Shown here piece by piece: positions 26,241 through 36,172 of a stretch of 63,186 bases of DNA. Under the pieces are notes generated by a model. That model saw only the letters and a program-made list of their open reading frames with translations. It made no database searches and had not been told where the DNA came from. Source of the stretch: an uncultured Clostridia bacterium (GTDB lineage: Bacteria; Bacillota; Clostridia; Christensenellales; Borkfalkiaceae); NCBI GenBank assembly GCA_944372525.1, contig CALVZL010000024.1, positions 1-63,186 on the forward strand, read 5' to 3'. The number at the start of each line of letters is the position of its first letter. The first letter of the stretch is position 1. A program made the translations under genes and the position numbers.

Positions 26241-28138
26241 ACGATCCTTTTGAAGAGCTTTTCCAGCTCCGTCTTTTTGAATTTGACTACGGCAGGTCTG
26301 CCATGCGGACAACGCAATCCCATATCTCCGCCCATTTCCGCAATCAGCACGCGCGCTTCTTCCTCGGTCAGTGCGTCTCCGCCCTTGACTGCCGCTTTGC
26401 ACGCCATCATGGCAAGACGGTCTTTGACGAGATCGGCAAGCCGAATCGCGCGCAGCGACTCCATCGAAGCGAGCACCTCGCGCAGAAACGCCTCCGGATC
26501 CATTCCGTACAGCTCCGCCGGCAAAGCGGAGATCTTCACGCTTGTCCCGCCGAACTCTTCGATCTCAAATCCGATCTCCCGCAAAACAGGAAAATTTTCC
26601 TTCAGAAAGGCAAATTCCTGCGCGGTGACTTCGCGCACATAGGGCAGCAGCAACGGTTGCGAAAACACAGATCTGTTTTCACACTTCTTTCGGATCCGAT
26701 CATACAACAGACGCTCGTGCGCCGCATGCTGATCGACGAAATAAGCGCAGTCCTCCGCCTCATAGATGAGATAGGTATGGAACAGCTCCCCTTTGTAGAG
26801 CAGCGTCTTCGGATCGACTCGCTCCTGTTCGGCATTTCGGGTCCGCTCGTTCAGAAGGCGTTTGTTTTCCTCAAAGACCCCGACCTCTGCAGAGGAACGC
26901 GCAGAGGAATGCACTTCCAGCACGTTTTTCCGCTCCTCCCCCGAGTAGGGATGCGCAGGAAGCGTGAGATCGAAAGCGAGTTCCCGTCTTGCCTCGGAAA
27001 CCGTCATGGAAGGAGACGCCTCCGGCTTCGTTCCCGCGCTCTCGACCTGTTTGGGCTGTTCTGCGGGAGAGGACAGCACGGCGGAAGAAGACGGACAAAC
27101 CGTCTTCGTTTCGGTCTTTTCCGTCTTGTCTGACGAAACGAGATACTCCAGCGCACGGGAATCCCCGTCGATTACGGCAGAGACGACGGAATACACCGTC
27201 CCGTATATCACCTGATTGTCCGCAAAACGGACGTCTGCCTTGTTGGGATGCACGTTGACGTCGACCACGGCGGGCGGAACGTCGAGAAACAGCACATAAA
27301 ACGGATACTGCCGCTTCATGAGATAGCTTCCGTAGGCGTTGGCGATCGCCGCCCCCACCGTCTGGTTGATCACATAGCGGCCGTTGACAAACAGGCTCTG
27401 ATAACTCCGATTGGGTTTTCCGAACTCTCTTCCGCCAAGAAACCCGTGCAGACGGATCCCGTGTTTTTCGGCGCAGACTTCCGTACACTTCGAGAGCGTA
27501 TCCGCGCCGTACACGACGGCGATCGCCTCCTCCGGTCCGCCGCCGAAGGAACGGAACCGAACTTTTCCGTTCACGAGATAGGTAAATGCGATCTCGGGAC
27601 GGGAAAGGATAAACCGCGAGACCATATTGGTGACATCAGCCTCCTCCTGCCCGTCCGATTTGAGAAAACGCAGCCTGGCAGGCGTATTATAAAAGAGATC
27701 GCGCACCGTCACCTGCGTCCCGTCCGCGCCGCCCGCGGGAAGAATTTCTCCGAGCCTCCCCCCTTCGCAGGCGAGCGAAACGGCGTCCTTCCCCTTTGTT
27801 TTGGAGAGAATGTTCATGCGGGAAACAGAGGCGATGGACGCGATCGCCTCGCCTCTGAACCCGAGCGTAAGCACCGAAGCAAGATCTTCCGCCGTCCTGA
27901 GTTTACTCGTCGCATGCGGAAGATAGGCCGCCCTGAGGTCCTCTTCCGCGATCCCCCCGCCGTCGTCTGTCACGCGGATCAGTTTTTTTCCGCCCGTCTC
28001 GATCTCGACGGAGATCTCCCGCGCCCCCGCGTCGATCGCATTTTCGACAAGCTCTTTGACGACGGAATAGGGACGGTCGACGACTTCTCCCGCCGCAATC
28101 CGATTATAGACCTCCGCAGATAAAATGTTGATCTTCAT
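26237..28138 (-). CDS. mutL: DNA mismatch repair protein MutL
   Basis: MutL is the matchmaker, and in Bacillota the nicking endonuclease, of mismatch repair. The 633-residue protein has the GHKL ATPase (ENAIDAGA near 35, DDGGGI near 58, TLGFRGEAIASI near 92-103), a proline/serine-rich linker near 335-400, and the C-terminal dimerisation domain. That domain has the metal motif DQHAAHERLLYD near 480, ACKAAVK and the final CPHGRP. The last acidic residue of the DQHA motif is Asp where Glu is usual. ATG 28138 overlaps the mutS stop and has AAGGAG eight bases upstream. Confidence 0.96.
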   Translation of the reverse strand: MKINILSAEVYNRIAAGEVVDRPYSVVKELVENAIDAGAREISVEIETGGKKLIRVTDDGGGIAEEDLRAAYLPHATSKLRTAEDLASVLTLGFRGEAIASIASVSRMNILSKTKGKDAVSLACEGGRLGEILPAGGADGTQVTVRDLFYNTPARLRFLKSDGQEEADVTNMVSRFILSRPEIAFTYLVNGKVRFRSFGGGPEEAIAVVYGADTLSKCTEVCAEKHGIRLHGFLGGREFGKPNRSYQSLFVNGRYVINQTVGAAIANAYGSYLMKRQYPFYVLFLDVPPAVVDVNVHPNKADVRFADNQVIYGTVYSVVSAVIDGDSRALEYLVSSDKTEKTETKTVCPSSSAVLSSPAEQPKQVESAGTKPEASPSMTVSEARRELAFDLTLPAHPYSGEERKNVLEVHSSARSSAEVGVFEENKRLLNERTRNAEQERVDPKTLLYKGELFHTYLIYEAEDCAYFVDQHAAHERLLYDRIRKKCENRSVFSQPLLLPYVREVTAQEFAFLKENFPVLREIGFEIEEFGGTSVKISALPAELYGMDPEAFLREVLASMESLRAIRLADLVKDRLAMMACKAAVKGGDALTEEEARVLIAEMGGDMGLRCPHGRPAVVKFKKTELEKLFKRIV

Positions 28139-30687
28139 TTGCATCTCTCCTTCCACCGCGCCAACAGAGACAGTGCCTGCATAGGAGTCAGCGAATTGAC
28201 GTCAAGCTCCGAAAGCTCCTGCTCGACAGGAGAACGAGGCGCCTCTTCCTCCTCTTCCTGCTCTGACGGACGGCGAGCAAGATCGTTTTTTTCCAAAGAA
28301 CGAAGAATTTTTTTTGCGCGGGAGGTCACATCCTCGGGAACACCTGCGAGCGCGGCGACTTCTACTCCGAAGCTGCGCGACGCCCCGCCGCGCACGATCT
28401 TGCGGAGAAAAACAATTTTCCCTCCCGCTTCGCGCGCGTTGATCTTATAGTTTTTTACGCCTTCAAGCTTGCCCTCCAATTCGGTCAACTCGTGATAATG
28501 CGTGGCAAACAACGTTTTGGCACACACGCGCTCGTTGAGATATTCTATGACCGCCCAGGCAATCGCAAGCCCGTCAAAAGTGCTCGTGCCCCGCCCCACT
28601 TCGTCCAAAATGAGCAAACTCCGAGCAGTTGCGCCCCGAAGAATGGCGGCTACCTCCGTCATTTCCACCATAAACGTACTGCGGTCCAAGATAAGGTTGT
28701 CGCTGGCGCCGATCCGAGTAAAAATCCGATTGCAAAGCGGGACCCGCGCCCGCTTCGCAGGAACAAAACAGCCGATGTGCGCCATCAGTACAATGAGCGC
28801 CACCTGTCTGAGATAGGTGCTTTTTCCCGCCATATTCGGACCGGTAATAATCATCGTGCGATTCTCTGCTCCGTCCAAAAGACAGTCGTTGGGAACAAAT
28901 CTCTCCCGCGAGATCGCCTCGACAACGGGATGCCGTCCCTCCTCGATCTCCAAAGCGCCCTCTTCCGCCATGACGGGGCGGCAGTACCGGTTCTCCTTGG
29001 AGACGACGGCAAACGAAACAAAACAATCCAACAGCGCAACTGCACCCGCAATGCGCTGCAAGAGCGGAATGTTCCGAGCAAGCATCTCCAAAATCTCCTC
29101 GTAAAGGCTCTCCTCCAGGCGGATCGCCCGCTCGTCGCTGCCAAGTATTTTTTCTTCAAGTTCTTTCAGCTCTTCCGTCGTATAGCGTTCTCCACCCGCC
29201 AGCGTCTGACGTCGGACATAGGAATAAGGCACGCGTTCTTTGAAAGAATTGCTCACTTCGATATAGTAGCCGAATACGCGATTGAACCCGATTCGAAGCG
29301 TGCGAATTCCCGTCTTCTCCCGCTCCCGCGCCTCCAGCTCGGCAATCATCGTCCTCCCGTCCGTCTTGACGGCGCGGAGACGGTCGAGCTCTTCATGATA
29401 GCCCCGGCGGATATATCCGCCCTCTTTCCGCGTAGTGGCGCCCTCCGCGATCGCGCGGTCGAGCAGCTCACAGATCTCCTTGGTGTCGACGAGGTCGCAG
29501 GCGATCTCTTTGAGGAGGACGGAAGAAAATCCCGCCAGCTGAAATTTGAGCGAGGGGACGACTGCCAGCGATCTGGAGAGCGCAAGACAGTCTCCCGGCT
29601 GTAAATTTCCGTTGGAAATGCGTCCGGCGAGCCGTTCGATGTCCCGCATCCCCGCAAGCCGATCGACGATTCCCATCCGAACGACAGTCGCCGCGCAAAG
29701 TTCGTCGACAGCTGAAAGCCTCTGCTCGATCTTCTCCCTGTCTAAAAGCGGAGTCAGCAGCATGGAAGAGAGCTTTCTCGCCCCCATCCCCGTCTGCGTC
29801 TTGTCCAAGAGCCAGAGCAGCGATCCGTATTTTTTCCCCTCGGCGTTGCTCCTCACCAGCTCAAGATTGCGCACGGCAACGGGGTCGAGCGACATAAATC
29901 CCGCATTCTCTGCCACCGAAAGACGGTTGATGTTCTTCAGCGCATGCTTTTGGGTCTCCCGCAAATATGCGATGAGCGCACCCGCCGCTGAGATCAGCGC
30001 CTCTTTCCCCTTCAGCCCGAGCGCCTCCGCGGATGCAACGCCGAACTGTTCTTTGAGCGTCTTCTCCGCATGAACCAATTCAAATTCCTGCGGAAGATAG
30101 CAGGAAAAGGCAGGAAGAAGCCGTTCCGCCTCCAGGCTGTCCTTTACCGCGAAAAAAGCTTCGTTGTTACAGATGATCTCCACGACCGAGAGGTTGATGA
30201 GCGCGGAGAGAAGGGCGTCTTTGTTCTCTTCTCTTCCGACGCTGCATTCGCCCGTCGTAATATCTGCCCATGCAAGGGCAAATTCGCCGTTACGCAGACA
30301 ACAGCAGGCGATATAATTGTTTTTCCGCTCGTCGAGCTGTCCGTCCTCGATGACCGTTCCCGCCGAAACAATCCGAATGACGTCGCGGTCGACGATTCCC
30401 TTGCCCGCTTTGGGATCGGAGAGCTGCTCGCAAATGGCGATCTTTTCGCCGAGTGCGACAAGTTTTGCAATATAGACCTCTGCCGCATGATAAGGAATTC
30501 CGCACATGGGCGCGCGCTCTTTCAACCCGCAGTCCCGTCCCGTCAGCGTGAGGTCGAGCAAACGGCTCACCTTTACCGCGTCGTCAAAAAACATCTCATA
30601 AAAATCGCCGAGACGATAAAATAACACGCAGTCCCGATATTTTTCCTTCATCTGAAGGTAATGTTCCATCATGGGCGAGAGCGCCAT
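28135..30687 (-). CDS. mutS: DNA mismatch repair protein MutS
   Basis: MutS recognises mismatches. The 850-residue protein has the N-terminal mismatch-binding domain with the Phe-Tyr-Glu wedge (GDFYEMFFDDA near 27), connector, lever and clamp domains, and the ATPase with TGPNMAGKSTYLRQ near 617, DEVGRGTSTFDG near 695 and ATHYHELTELE. A short acidic stretch precedes the C-terminal helix-turn-helix. AAAGGAGG lies just upstream of the ATG. It is 35 bases after miaB and coupled to mutL. Confidence 0.97.
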   Translation of the reverse strand: MALSPMMEHYLQMKEKYRDCVLFYRLGDFYEMFFDDAVKVSRLLDLTLTGRDCGLKERAPMCGIPYHAAEVYIAKLVALGEKIAICEQLSDPKAGKGIVDRDVIRIVSAGTVIEDGQLDERKNNYIACCCLRNGEFALAWADITTGECSVGREENKDALLSALINLSVVEIICNNEAFFAVKDSLEAERLLPAFSCYLPQEFELVHAEKTLKEQFGVASAEALGLKGKEALISAAGALIAYLRETQKHALKNINRLSVAENAGFMSLDPVAVRNLELVRSNAEGKKYGSLLWLLDKTQTGMGARKLSSMLLTPLLDREKIEQRLSAVDELCAATVVRMGIVDRLAGMRDIERLAGRISNGNLQPGDCLALSRSLAVVPSLKFQLAGFSSVLLKEIACDLVDTKEICELLDRAIAEGATTRKEGGYIRRGYHEELDRLRAVKTDGRTMIAELEAREREKTGIRTLRIGFNRVFGYYIEVSNSFKERVPYSYVRRQTLAGGERYTTEELKELEEKILGSDERAIRLEESLYEEILEMLARNIPLLQRIAGAVALLDCFVSFAVVSKENRYCRPVMAEEGALEIEEGRHPVVEAISRERFVPNDCLLDGAENRTMIITGPNMAGKSTYLRQVALIVLMAHIGCFVPAKRARVPLCNRIFTRIGASDNLILDRSTFMVEMTEVAAILRGATARSLLILDEVGRGTSTFDGLAIAWAVIEYLNERVCAKTLFATHYHELTELEGKLEGVKNYKINAREAGGKIVFLRKIVRGGASRSFGVEVAALAGVPEDVTSRAKKILRSLEKNDLARRPSEQEEEEEAPRSPVEQELSELDVNSLTPMQALSLLARWKERCK

Positions 30688-30722
30688 ACTTCCTCCTTTC
30701 TCAACCGAAACGGCAACGCCTT

Positions 30723-32039
30723 TCAGTCGGCAATTTCTCCGAACAAAGATACCCCGCTGATCCGATCCACTTTCAGCCGCAAAAATTCACCGATCCGATT
30801 GCGATCGCTTGCAAAATACCCCATTCTCCCCTCTTCATTCCTTCCCAGATACAGACCCTTCTTTTGATCGAAGTCCTCGCAGAGGATCTCCGTCTCTCCG
30901 CCGAGAAAGCGCGCGCTTGCCCGCCTCGCATTCTCGTTGACGAGGGCGATCAACCGCATGATGCGCTCCCGGGAAACCTCGTCCGGAATCCGTCCCTCCA
31001 TCTCCGCCGCCCTGGTTCCCGTGCGGGGAGAATAGACGAAAGTGAACGCCGTGGCGAAATCTGCCTCCCGAACGAGGGAGAGCGTCTGTTCAAAATCCTC
31101 CTCCGTCTCGGTGGGAAACCCGACGATGAGATCGGTCGTAACGGCGCAGCCGGGAATTTCTTCCCGCAACATTTGGAGATTCTCAAGATATTTCTCCCGC
31201 GTATATCTCCGATTCATCAGAGACAATATGCGGTCGGATCCGGATTGCGCGGGCAGGTGGAGCAGATTGCAGATCTTCTCGTTTCGCTTCATGACCCGAC
31301 AGAGCTCGGCGGAAAAATCTTTCGGATGAGAGGTCATAAAGCGCAGCCGATACTTTCCGGGAAAAGACGCCGCCCGTTCCAGCAGAGCGGGAAAATCCAT
31401 CCCTCCCGCGCCGTCGCTGTTATAAGAATTGACGTTTTGTCCCAGAAGCGTGATCTCGCGATACCCCTCCCGCACGAGCGATCCCACTTCGGAGAGCACG
31501 TCCTCCGCACGGCGGGAGCGCTCCCTTCCGCGCACATAGGGAACAATGCAATACGTGCAGAAGTTGTTGCAGCCGTAATTGATATTCACCCACGCATTGG
31601 GATAGCTCGTCCTGATCGGTTCGATCCCTTCTTCGGTACGGAGCCGTTCGGGAAGCAAAGAAATCACAGCACCTCGCCCCCCCGCGCGTTTTCTCTCAAT
31701 GAGCTCTCCCAATTCGCTCAAATTATGCGTTCCGAACACAATGTCGACAAAGGAAAATTTTTCCCGCAGAAGAGCAGCTTTTCCCTCTTCCTGCGCCATA
31801 CAACCGCCGACAGCGATCAGCAATCCCCGTTTCTGTCTTTTCAGCTTCTTCAAAGCCCCGATGTTGCCGAAGGCGTGGTTCTCGGCATTTTCGCGGATAC
31901 AGCAGGTGTTGAACACGATAATGTCCGCATCCCCGATCGCACTCTCCTCTTCGTATCCTTTCGCCCGAAGAATGCCCGCGATCTTCTCCGATTCGTGAAC
32001 ATTCATCTGACAGCCGTATGTAACGATGTGATATTTCAT
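30723..32039 (-). CDS. miaB: tRNA-2-methylthio-N6-dimethylallyladenosine synthase
   Basis: MiaB is a radical-SAM methylthiotransferase acting after MiaA on tRNA A37. The 438-residue protein has the N-terminal UPF0004 domain with three cluster Cys (TYGCQMN, NTCCIREN and GGCMAQ), the radical-SAM motif CNNFCTYC (CX3CX2C) near 155, and a C-terminal TRAM domain (about 370-436). ATG 32039 overlaps the sir2 stop (ATGA) and lacks a close strong Shine-Dalgarno, so coupling is likely. Confidence 0.95.
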   Translation of the reverse strand: MKYHIVTYGCQMNVHESEKIAGILRAKGYEEESAIGDADIIVFNTCCIRENAENHAFGNIGALKKLKRQKRGLLIAVGGCMAQEEGKAALLREKFSFVDIVFGTHNLSELGELIERKRAGGRGAVISLLPERLRTEEGIEPIRTSYPNAWVNINYGCNNFCTYCIVPYVRGRERSRRAEDVLSEVGSLVREGYREITLLGQNVNSYNSDGAGGMDFPALLERAASFPGKYRLRFMTSHPKDFSAELCRVMKRNEKICNLLHLPAQSGSDRILSLMNRRYTREKYLENLQMLREEIPGCAVTTDLIVGFPTETEEDFEQTLSLVREADFATAFTFVYSPRTGTRAAEMEGRIPDEVSRERIMRLIALVNENARRASARFLGGETEILCEDFDQKKGLYLGRNEEGRMGYFASDRNRIGEFLRLKVDRISGVSLFGEIAD

Positions 32040-32743
32040 AGATCGATATCCCCAAGAACTTCCCCGACCTTTCCGCGGATGACGAGATCGCATTGCGCGT
32101 CGAACGCCGTCTCGTCGCGATTGATGAGGACGAGACGCTCCCCGCGAAAATAGGAAAGAAATCCCGCCGCGGGATAGACAGTGAGCGAAGTCCCCGCCAC
32201 GATCAGCAGATCGGCGCGGCGGATGGCGGCAACCGCTCCGCCGACAGTCTCCTCGTCGAGAGGCTCCCCGTAAAGCACGACGTCAGGCTTGATGAGCCCG
32301 CCGCATGTGCAGTGCGGCACACCCTCCTGTTCCAGAATCTGCTCGGCGGAATAGCGTCTTCCGCACTTCAGACAATAGTTGCGATGGACGCTTCCGTGCA
32401 GTTCGAAAACCGTCTTGCTCCCCGCAGCCTGATGCAATCCGTCGATGTTCTGGGTGATCACGCCCTGCAGGATCCCCGCCTGTTCCCATGCGGCAAGTTT
32501 TTTATGCGCAGCGTTGGGTTTTGCCCAAAGCGCCAGCATCTTTTCCCGATAAAATCGATAGAATTCCCCGGTATGCCGATAAAAATATTCCCGGCTGAGT
32601 ATGGTCTCGGGGGGAACGTCGTACTTCTGGCTGTAGAGCCCGTCCTGTGAGCGAAAATCCGGAATCCCGCTCTCCGTAGACACCCCCGCGCCGCCGAAAA
32701 AGAGAGCGCGTCTGCTCTGTTGCAACATTTCCTTGAGCGTCAT
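32036..32743 (-). CDS. NAD-dependent protein deacylase (sirtuin)
   Basis: This 235-residue sirtuin removes acyl groups from lysine side chains using NAD. Motifs are FFGGAGVSTESGIPDFRS near 15-32, TQNIDGLH near 96, catalytic His in ELHGS near 115, and two zinc Cys pairs (CLKC near 122, and HCTC near 143). The start is the ATG at 32743 with GGAGG five bases upstream and a promoter directly before it. It is the first gene of sir2-miaB-mutS-mutL-miaA and diverges from the PBP gene. Confidence 0.93.
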   Translation of the reverse strand: MTLKEMLQQSRRALFFGGAGVSTESGIPDFRSQDGLYSQKYDVPPETILSREYFYRHTGEFYRFYREKMLALWAKPNAAHKKLAAWEQAGILQGVITQNIDGLHQAAGSKTVFELHGSVHRNYCLKCGRRYSAEQILEQEGVPHCTCGGLIKPDVVLYGEPLDEETVGGAVAAIRRADLLIVAGTSLTVYPAAGFLSYFRGERLVLINRDETAFDAQCDLVIRGKVGEVLGDIDL

Positions 32744-32761
32744 AATTTCCTCCGACATTTC

Positions 32762-32790
32762 ATTATAACATATCCGAAGTTTTTTTTCAA
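32762..32790 (-). promoter_or_regulatory. Promoter of the sir2-miaB-mutSL-miaA operon
   Basis: TTGAAA (32785-32790), 17 bases, TATAAT (32762-32767) on the minus strand, 18 bases before the sirtuin ATG. Confidence 0.85.
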
Positions 32791-32831
32791 CAAATGCCGA
32801 AGAGTCCGTGCAATTTTTTTCACAAAATCCG

Positions 32832-32837
32832 CATACT
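32832..32837 (+). promoter_or_regulatory. Possible -10 box for the PBP gene
   Basis: CATACT lies nine bases before the PBP ATG. No convincing -35 box is seen 16-18 bases upstream and there is no Shine-Dalgarno, so this is only a candidate leaderless start. Confidence 0.35.
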
Positions 32838-32845
32838 CTTCTCGT

Positions 32846-35011
32846 ATGAAACGCGCGCGAAAAATCATTTTTATTCTTTTCGGCAGCACGGCTGCGCTTC
32901 TCATCGCCGCAGTCGCCCTGTTCTTTGCCGTTACGGAAAATGTAACGCTCGACCCGAAAAAACTTTCCTCGGTCACTTCCTGCGTACGCGTCTTCGACGA
33001 ACACGGAGAGGAGATCCAAACGCCGCAGACGCGGGAAACTCTCTCCGCTCTGCCGGCGCACCTGCCCGCCGCCTTTGTCTCCGTCGAAGACAAGCGGTTT
33101 TATTCTCACCACGGCTTAGACTATCGCCGCATCGTAAAAGCTGCCGCAAAAAACCTCTTTTCCCTCTCCTTTCGCGAAGGTGCTTCCACCATCTCGCAGC
33201 AGCTCATCAAAAACACGCATCTTTCGGGAGAAAAGACACTCGGCAGAAAACTGAGAGAACTGCGGCTCGCGCGCGCGCTCGAACGCCGCTTCTCCAAGGA
33301 AGAGATTTTGGAATATTATCTCAATTCCATTTACTTCGGGCACAGCGCCTTCGGCATCGGAGACGCGGCGCACTATTACTTCGGAAAATTTGCTTCCGAC
33401 CTGACCCCCGCCGAAAGCGCAACCCTTGCGGCGCTCGTCCGCTCCCCCAACCGCTATTCCCCCTTCAAGGACCCGGAAAAATGCCTCGCCCGAAGAAATT
33501 ATGTACTCAGCCTCATGCGCGAACAGGGAATTCTGACGGAGACGGAATATTCGGAGGCAGTCCAAAGTTCCCTCCCCTCGGAACCTGCGCCCGATTCATC
33601 CGGAAACGCCTATCTCGCACGGGTTTATGAAGAGATCGCGCAGCGCTTTCCCGACGCCACATCGGGAGAAGAGCTCCGCGTCTATACGTTTTGGGATCGA
33701 TCGCTGCAAAAGATCTTGGAGTCCGTACAATGCGACTCAGATGTCTGCCTGCTTGTCAGAGAAAACAAAACGGGCGGTCTTGTCGCCCTGCATTCCACTT
33801 GCGGGACTCCCGAACGCCTGCCCGCCTCTACCGCAAAACCTCTTGCCGTCTACGCGCCCGCTCTGGAAGAAAATCTCATCGCGCCCGCCACTCCCCTGCT
33901 GGATGAGAAAATTGACTTCGGCGGATACTCGCCGTCCAACTACGGCGGAACATACGGCGGATATATGAGCGCACGCCACGCGCTCGCCTACAGCGTCAAC
34001 GTTCCCGCCGTCAAACTGCTCAATACGCTGGGAACCGACCGCGCCGCGGAATACCTCAGTCGCATGGGACTGCACGTCCCCGAGCAAGACCGCACGCTCG
34101 CATTGGCGCTCGGCGGAATGAGCAAAGGGTTTTCACTCCCCGCCCTTGCCGACGCATATGCCACCTTTGCGGCAAAAGGAGAATATGCCCCCTCTTCTGC
34201 GATCGCACGCGCAGAAAACGCATCGGGAACGCTGTATCGGTTTGAACCGCAGAAGGTCCGCGCTTTTTCCGAAGATGTCTGCGCGCTCATGAACGATATG
34301 CTGCAGACCGCTGTCAAAGAAGGTACGGCAAAAAAACTCTCTTCCCTTCCGTTCCCGCTCTGCGCCAAAACGGGAACCGGCGCCAACGAAAACGGAAATA
34401 CGGACGCCTATACGATCGCCTATACGTCGGACCATACCGTCGCCGTCTGGATGGGAAACCGCGACAATTCCCCGATCGCCGCAACGGGCGGCGGACTGCC
34501 CGCCAACGAAGCGCTCCGTATTCTGCAGTCCCTTTATCATTCAGATCCCCCCGCTCCGTTTTTTGACGCCGACGTCGTCCGCATCGGAATCGATCGGGAA
34601 GAATACGAACAACGGCACCGGATTCTGCTTGCCGATCCCGCGCAACCGGAATATCTTTCCCTCGTCGAAAGTTTTCGCAAAAGCGCGCTCCCCGAAGGGC
34701 AAAGCCGACGATTTTCCCATCCGACAATCGAAACACCGCAGATTTATTTGAAAAATTCCTCCGTTTGCATTGAATTATGTCAGACACAATACTATGATTA
34801 TACCATAATACGAGATGACGGAGAAGAAAAAAAGACGATTTACAGCGGAAAATACCGGAAAATCGTCTGCGACAATTCGATTGTAAGCGGAAAGTCTTAC
34901 GTCTATACCGTCGTCCCCTCCTTTGCGGGAAATGTCGGGGAACCCGTAACGCTTCCTTCCGTCCGAACGGGAAATCACGAAGCGCTCCCCGACCATTGGT
35001 GGGAAAATTGA
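32846..35011 (+). CDS. Class A penicillin-binding protein (PBP1a-type)
   Basis: This bifunctional peptidoglycan synthase has 721 residues with one N-terminal membrane anchor (about 6-29). The GT51 transglycosylase domain has VEDKRFYSHHG near 79, GASTISQQLIKN near 111 and RKLRELRLA. The transpeptidase domain carries the active Ser in PASTAKPL near 328, YSVN near 385 and KTGTG near 509. A tail of about 140 residues follows. ATG 32846 is chosen because the anchor begins there. The upstream frame has no signal, and no Shine-Dalgarno precedes the ATG. It is a single gene between divergent sir2 and convergent thiI. Confidence 0.94.
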   Translation: MKRARKIIFILFGSTAALLIAAVALFFAVTENVTLDPKKLSSVTSCVRVFDEHGEEIQTPQTRETLSALPAHLPAAFVSVEDKRFYSHHGLDYRRIVKAAAKNLFSLSFREGASTISQQLIKNTHLSGEKTLGRKLRELRLARALERRFSKEEILEYYLNSIYFGHSAFGIGDAAHYYFGKFASDLTPAESATLAALVRSPNRYSPFKDPEKCLARRNYVLSLMREQGILTETEYSEAVQSSLPSEPAPDSSGNAYLARVYEEIAQRFPDATSGEELRVYTFWDRSLQKILESVQCDSDVCLLVRENKTGGLVALHSTCGTPERLPASTAKPLAVYAPALEENLIAPATPLLDEKIDFGGYSPSNYGGTYGGYMSARHALAYSVNVPAVKLLNTLGTDRAAEYLSRMGLHVPEQDRTLALALGGMSKGFSLPALADAYATFAAKGEYAPSSAIARAENASGTLYRFEPQKVRAFSEDVCALMNDMLQTAVKEGTAKKLSSLPFPLCAKTGTGANENGNTDAYTIAYTSDHTVAVWMGNRDNSPIAATGGGLPANEALRILQSLYHSDPPAPFFDADVVRIGIDREEYEQRHRILLADPAQPEYLSLVESFRKSALPEGQSRRFSHPTIETPQIYLKNSSVCIELCQTQYYDYTIIRDDGEEKKTIYSGKYRKIVCDNSIVSGKSYVYTVVPSFAGNVGEPVTLPSVRTGNHEALPDHWWEN

Positions 35012-35017
35012 GCGGCC

Positions 35018-36172
35018 TCAGAGTGCGATCGTCTCACGGCTCTCCCATGCGCTTTCAAGCAACGCCTCTTTGTCCAATTTTCCCTCCTCCTCTTCAATGA
35101 AGGAAAGTTTCGGCTTGATCGCGGGATGTTCGGGCAAGAAGACGGTACAGCAATCCTCGTAAGGAAGAACGGAGATCTCGTATGTCCCGATCTGCCTGGA
35201 CACGGCGATGATCTCGTCCTTGTCAAATCCGATAAGCGGACGCAGGACGGGCAGAGAGACGACCGCGTTCGAAGAGGCAATTCCCTCGATCGTCTGACTG
35301 GCGACCTGTCCCAGGCTCTCGCCCGTCAAAAGGCATTGCCCGCCGATCTCCAAAGCGTATCGCTGCGCCAGGCAGAACATAAATCGCCGCAGAAGCGTCA
35401 CATTCAGTTCTGCGGCGCATTTTTTATGAATTTCCTCCTGAATCTGCGCAACATTGATCGTCGTCAGACGATCCACGGAAGTGTAGCGGGAAAGGACTCT
35501 GCAGAGCGAGACAACCTTTTCTTTCGCACCCTCGTTCGTATAGGGATAACTGTGAAAATGCAACGGCTCTACCGTCATTCCCCGCTTTGCCATCATGTAC
35601 CCTGCGACAGGAGAATCGATCCCGCCCGAAACCAACAAAACACCGCGGCCGGAGGTTCCGACGGGCATTCCTCCCGGTCCCGGCTCAAAAGAACCGAACA
35701 CCAACGCCTTTCCGTTTTCCCGAATATCCAGATAGACGACATGCTCGGGTGCATGCACATCGACCCGCAACGACGGAAACGCCTCCATGAGGCGACCGCC
35801 GATCTCCGCGCTGATCTGCATGGAAGTCAGCGGATAACGTTTCTCTCCGCGATGCGTTTCCACCTTAAAACTGCCGCTGTTCGGAGCAATGCGCTCGGCG
35901 GCGGCAAAAATCTCGTCCAGACTGTTTCCGACACAGAGCCCCCGCGAATAAGAGTGAACGCCGAACACGCGGGAAACCCGATTGCAGATTTCATCCGTTT
36001 CCGCCTCGTCAAATTCCGCCACGAGATAACGTCCGCTCATGCGATGCAGTTCATGGCGGATGCCGCGGAGAGACTGCTCCAAATTGACGCTGAAGAGCCG
36101 CTCGAAATATCCGCGGTTCTTACCCTTGAGATGTATTTCCGCATAGCGGATGATAATGACGCGCTCTTTCAT
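35018..36172 (-). CDS. thiI: tRNA 4-thiouridine synthase
   Basis: ThiI makes 4-thiouridine at tRNA position 8 and can feed sulfur to thiamine synthesis. The 384-residue protein has the ferredoxin-like and THUMP domains (about 1-165) and the adenylating PP-loop domain with SGGIDSPVAGYM near 182. No C-terminal rhodanese domain is present, as in Bacillus ThiI. The missing sulfur relay fits a dedicated cysteine desulfurase, which is the gene directly upstream, overlapping by four bases. Confidence 0.95.
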   Translation of the reverse strand: MKERVIIIRYAEIHLKGKNRGYFERLFSVNLEQSLRGIRHELHRMSGRYLVAEFDEAETDEICNRVSRVFGVHSYSRGLCVGNSLDEIFAAAERIAPNSGSFKVETHRGEKRYPLTSMQISAEIGGRLMEAFPSLRVDVHAPEHVVYLDIRENGKALVFGSFEPGPGGMPVGTSGRGVLLVSGGIDSPVAGYMMAKRGMTVEPLHFHSYPYTNEGAKEKVVSLCRVLSRYTSVDRLTTINVAQIQEEIHKKCAAELNVTLLRRFMFCLAQRYALEIGGQCLLTGESLGQVASQTIEGIASSNAVVSLPVLRPLIGFDKDEIIAVSRQIGTYEISVLPYEDCCTVFLPEHPAIKPKLSFIEEEEGKLDKEALLESAWESRETIAL

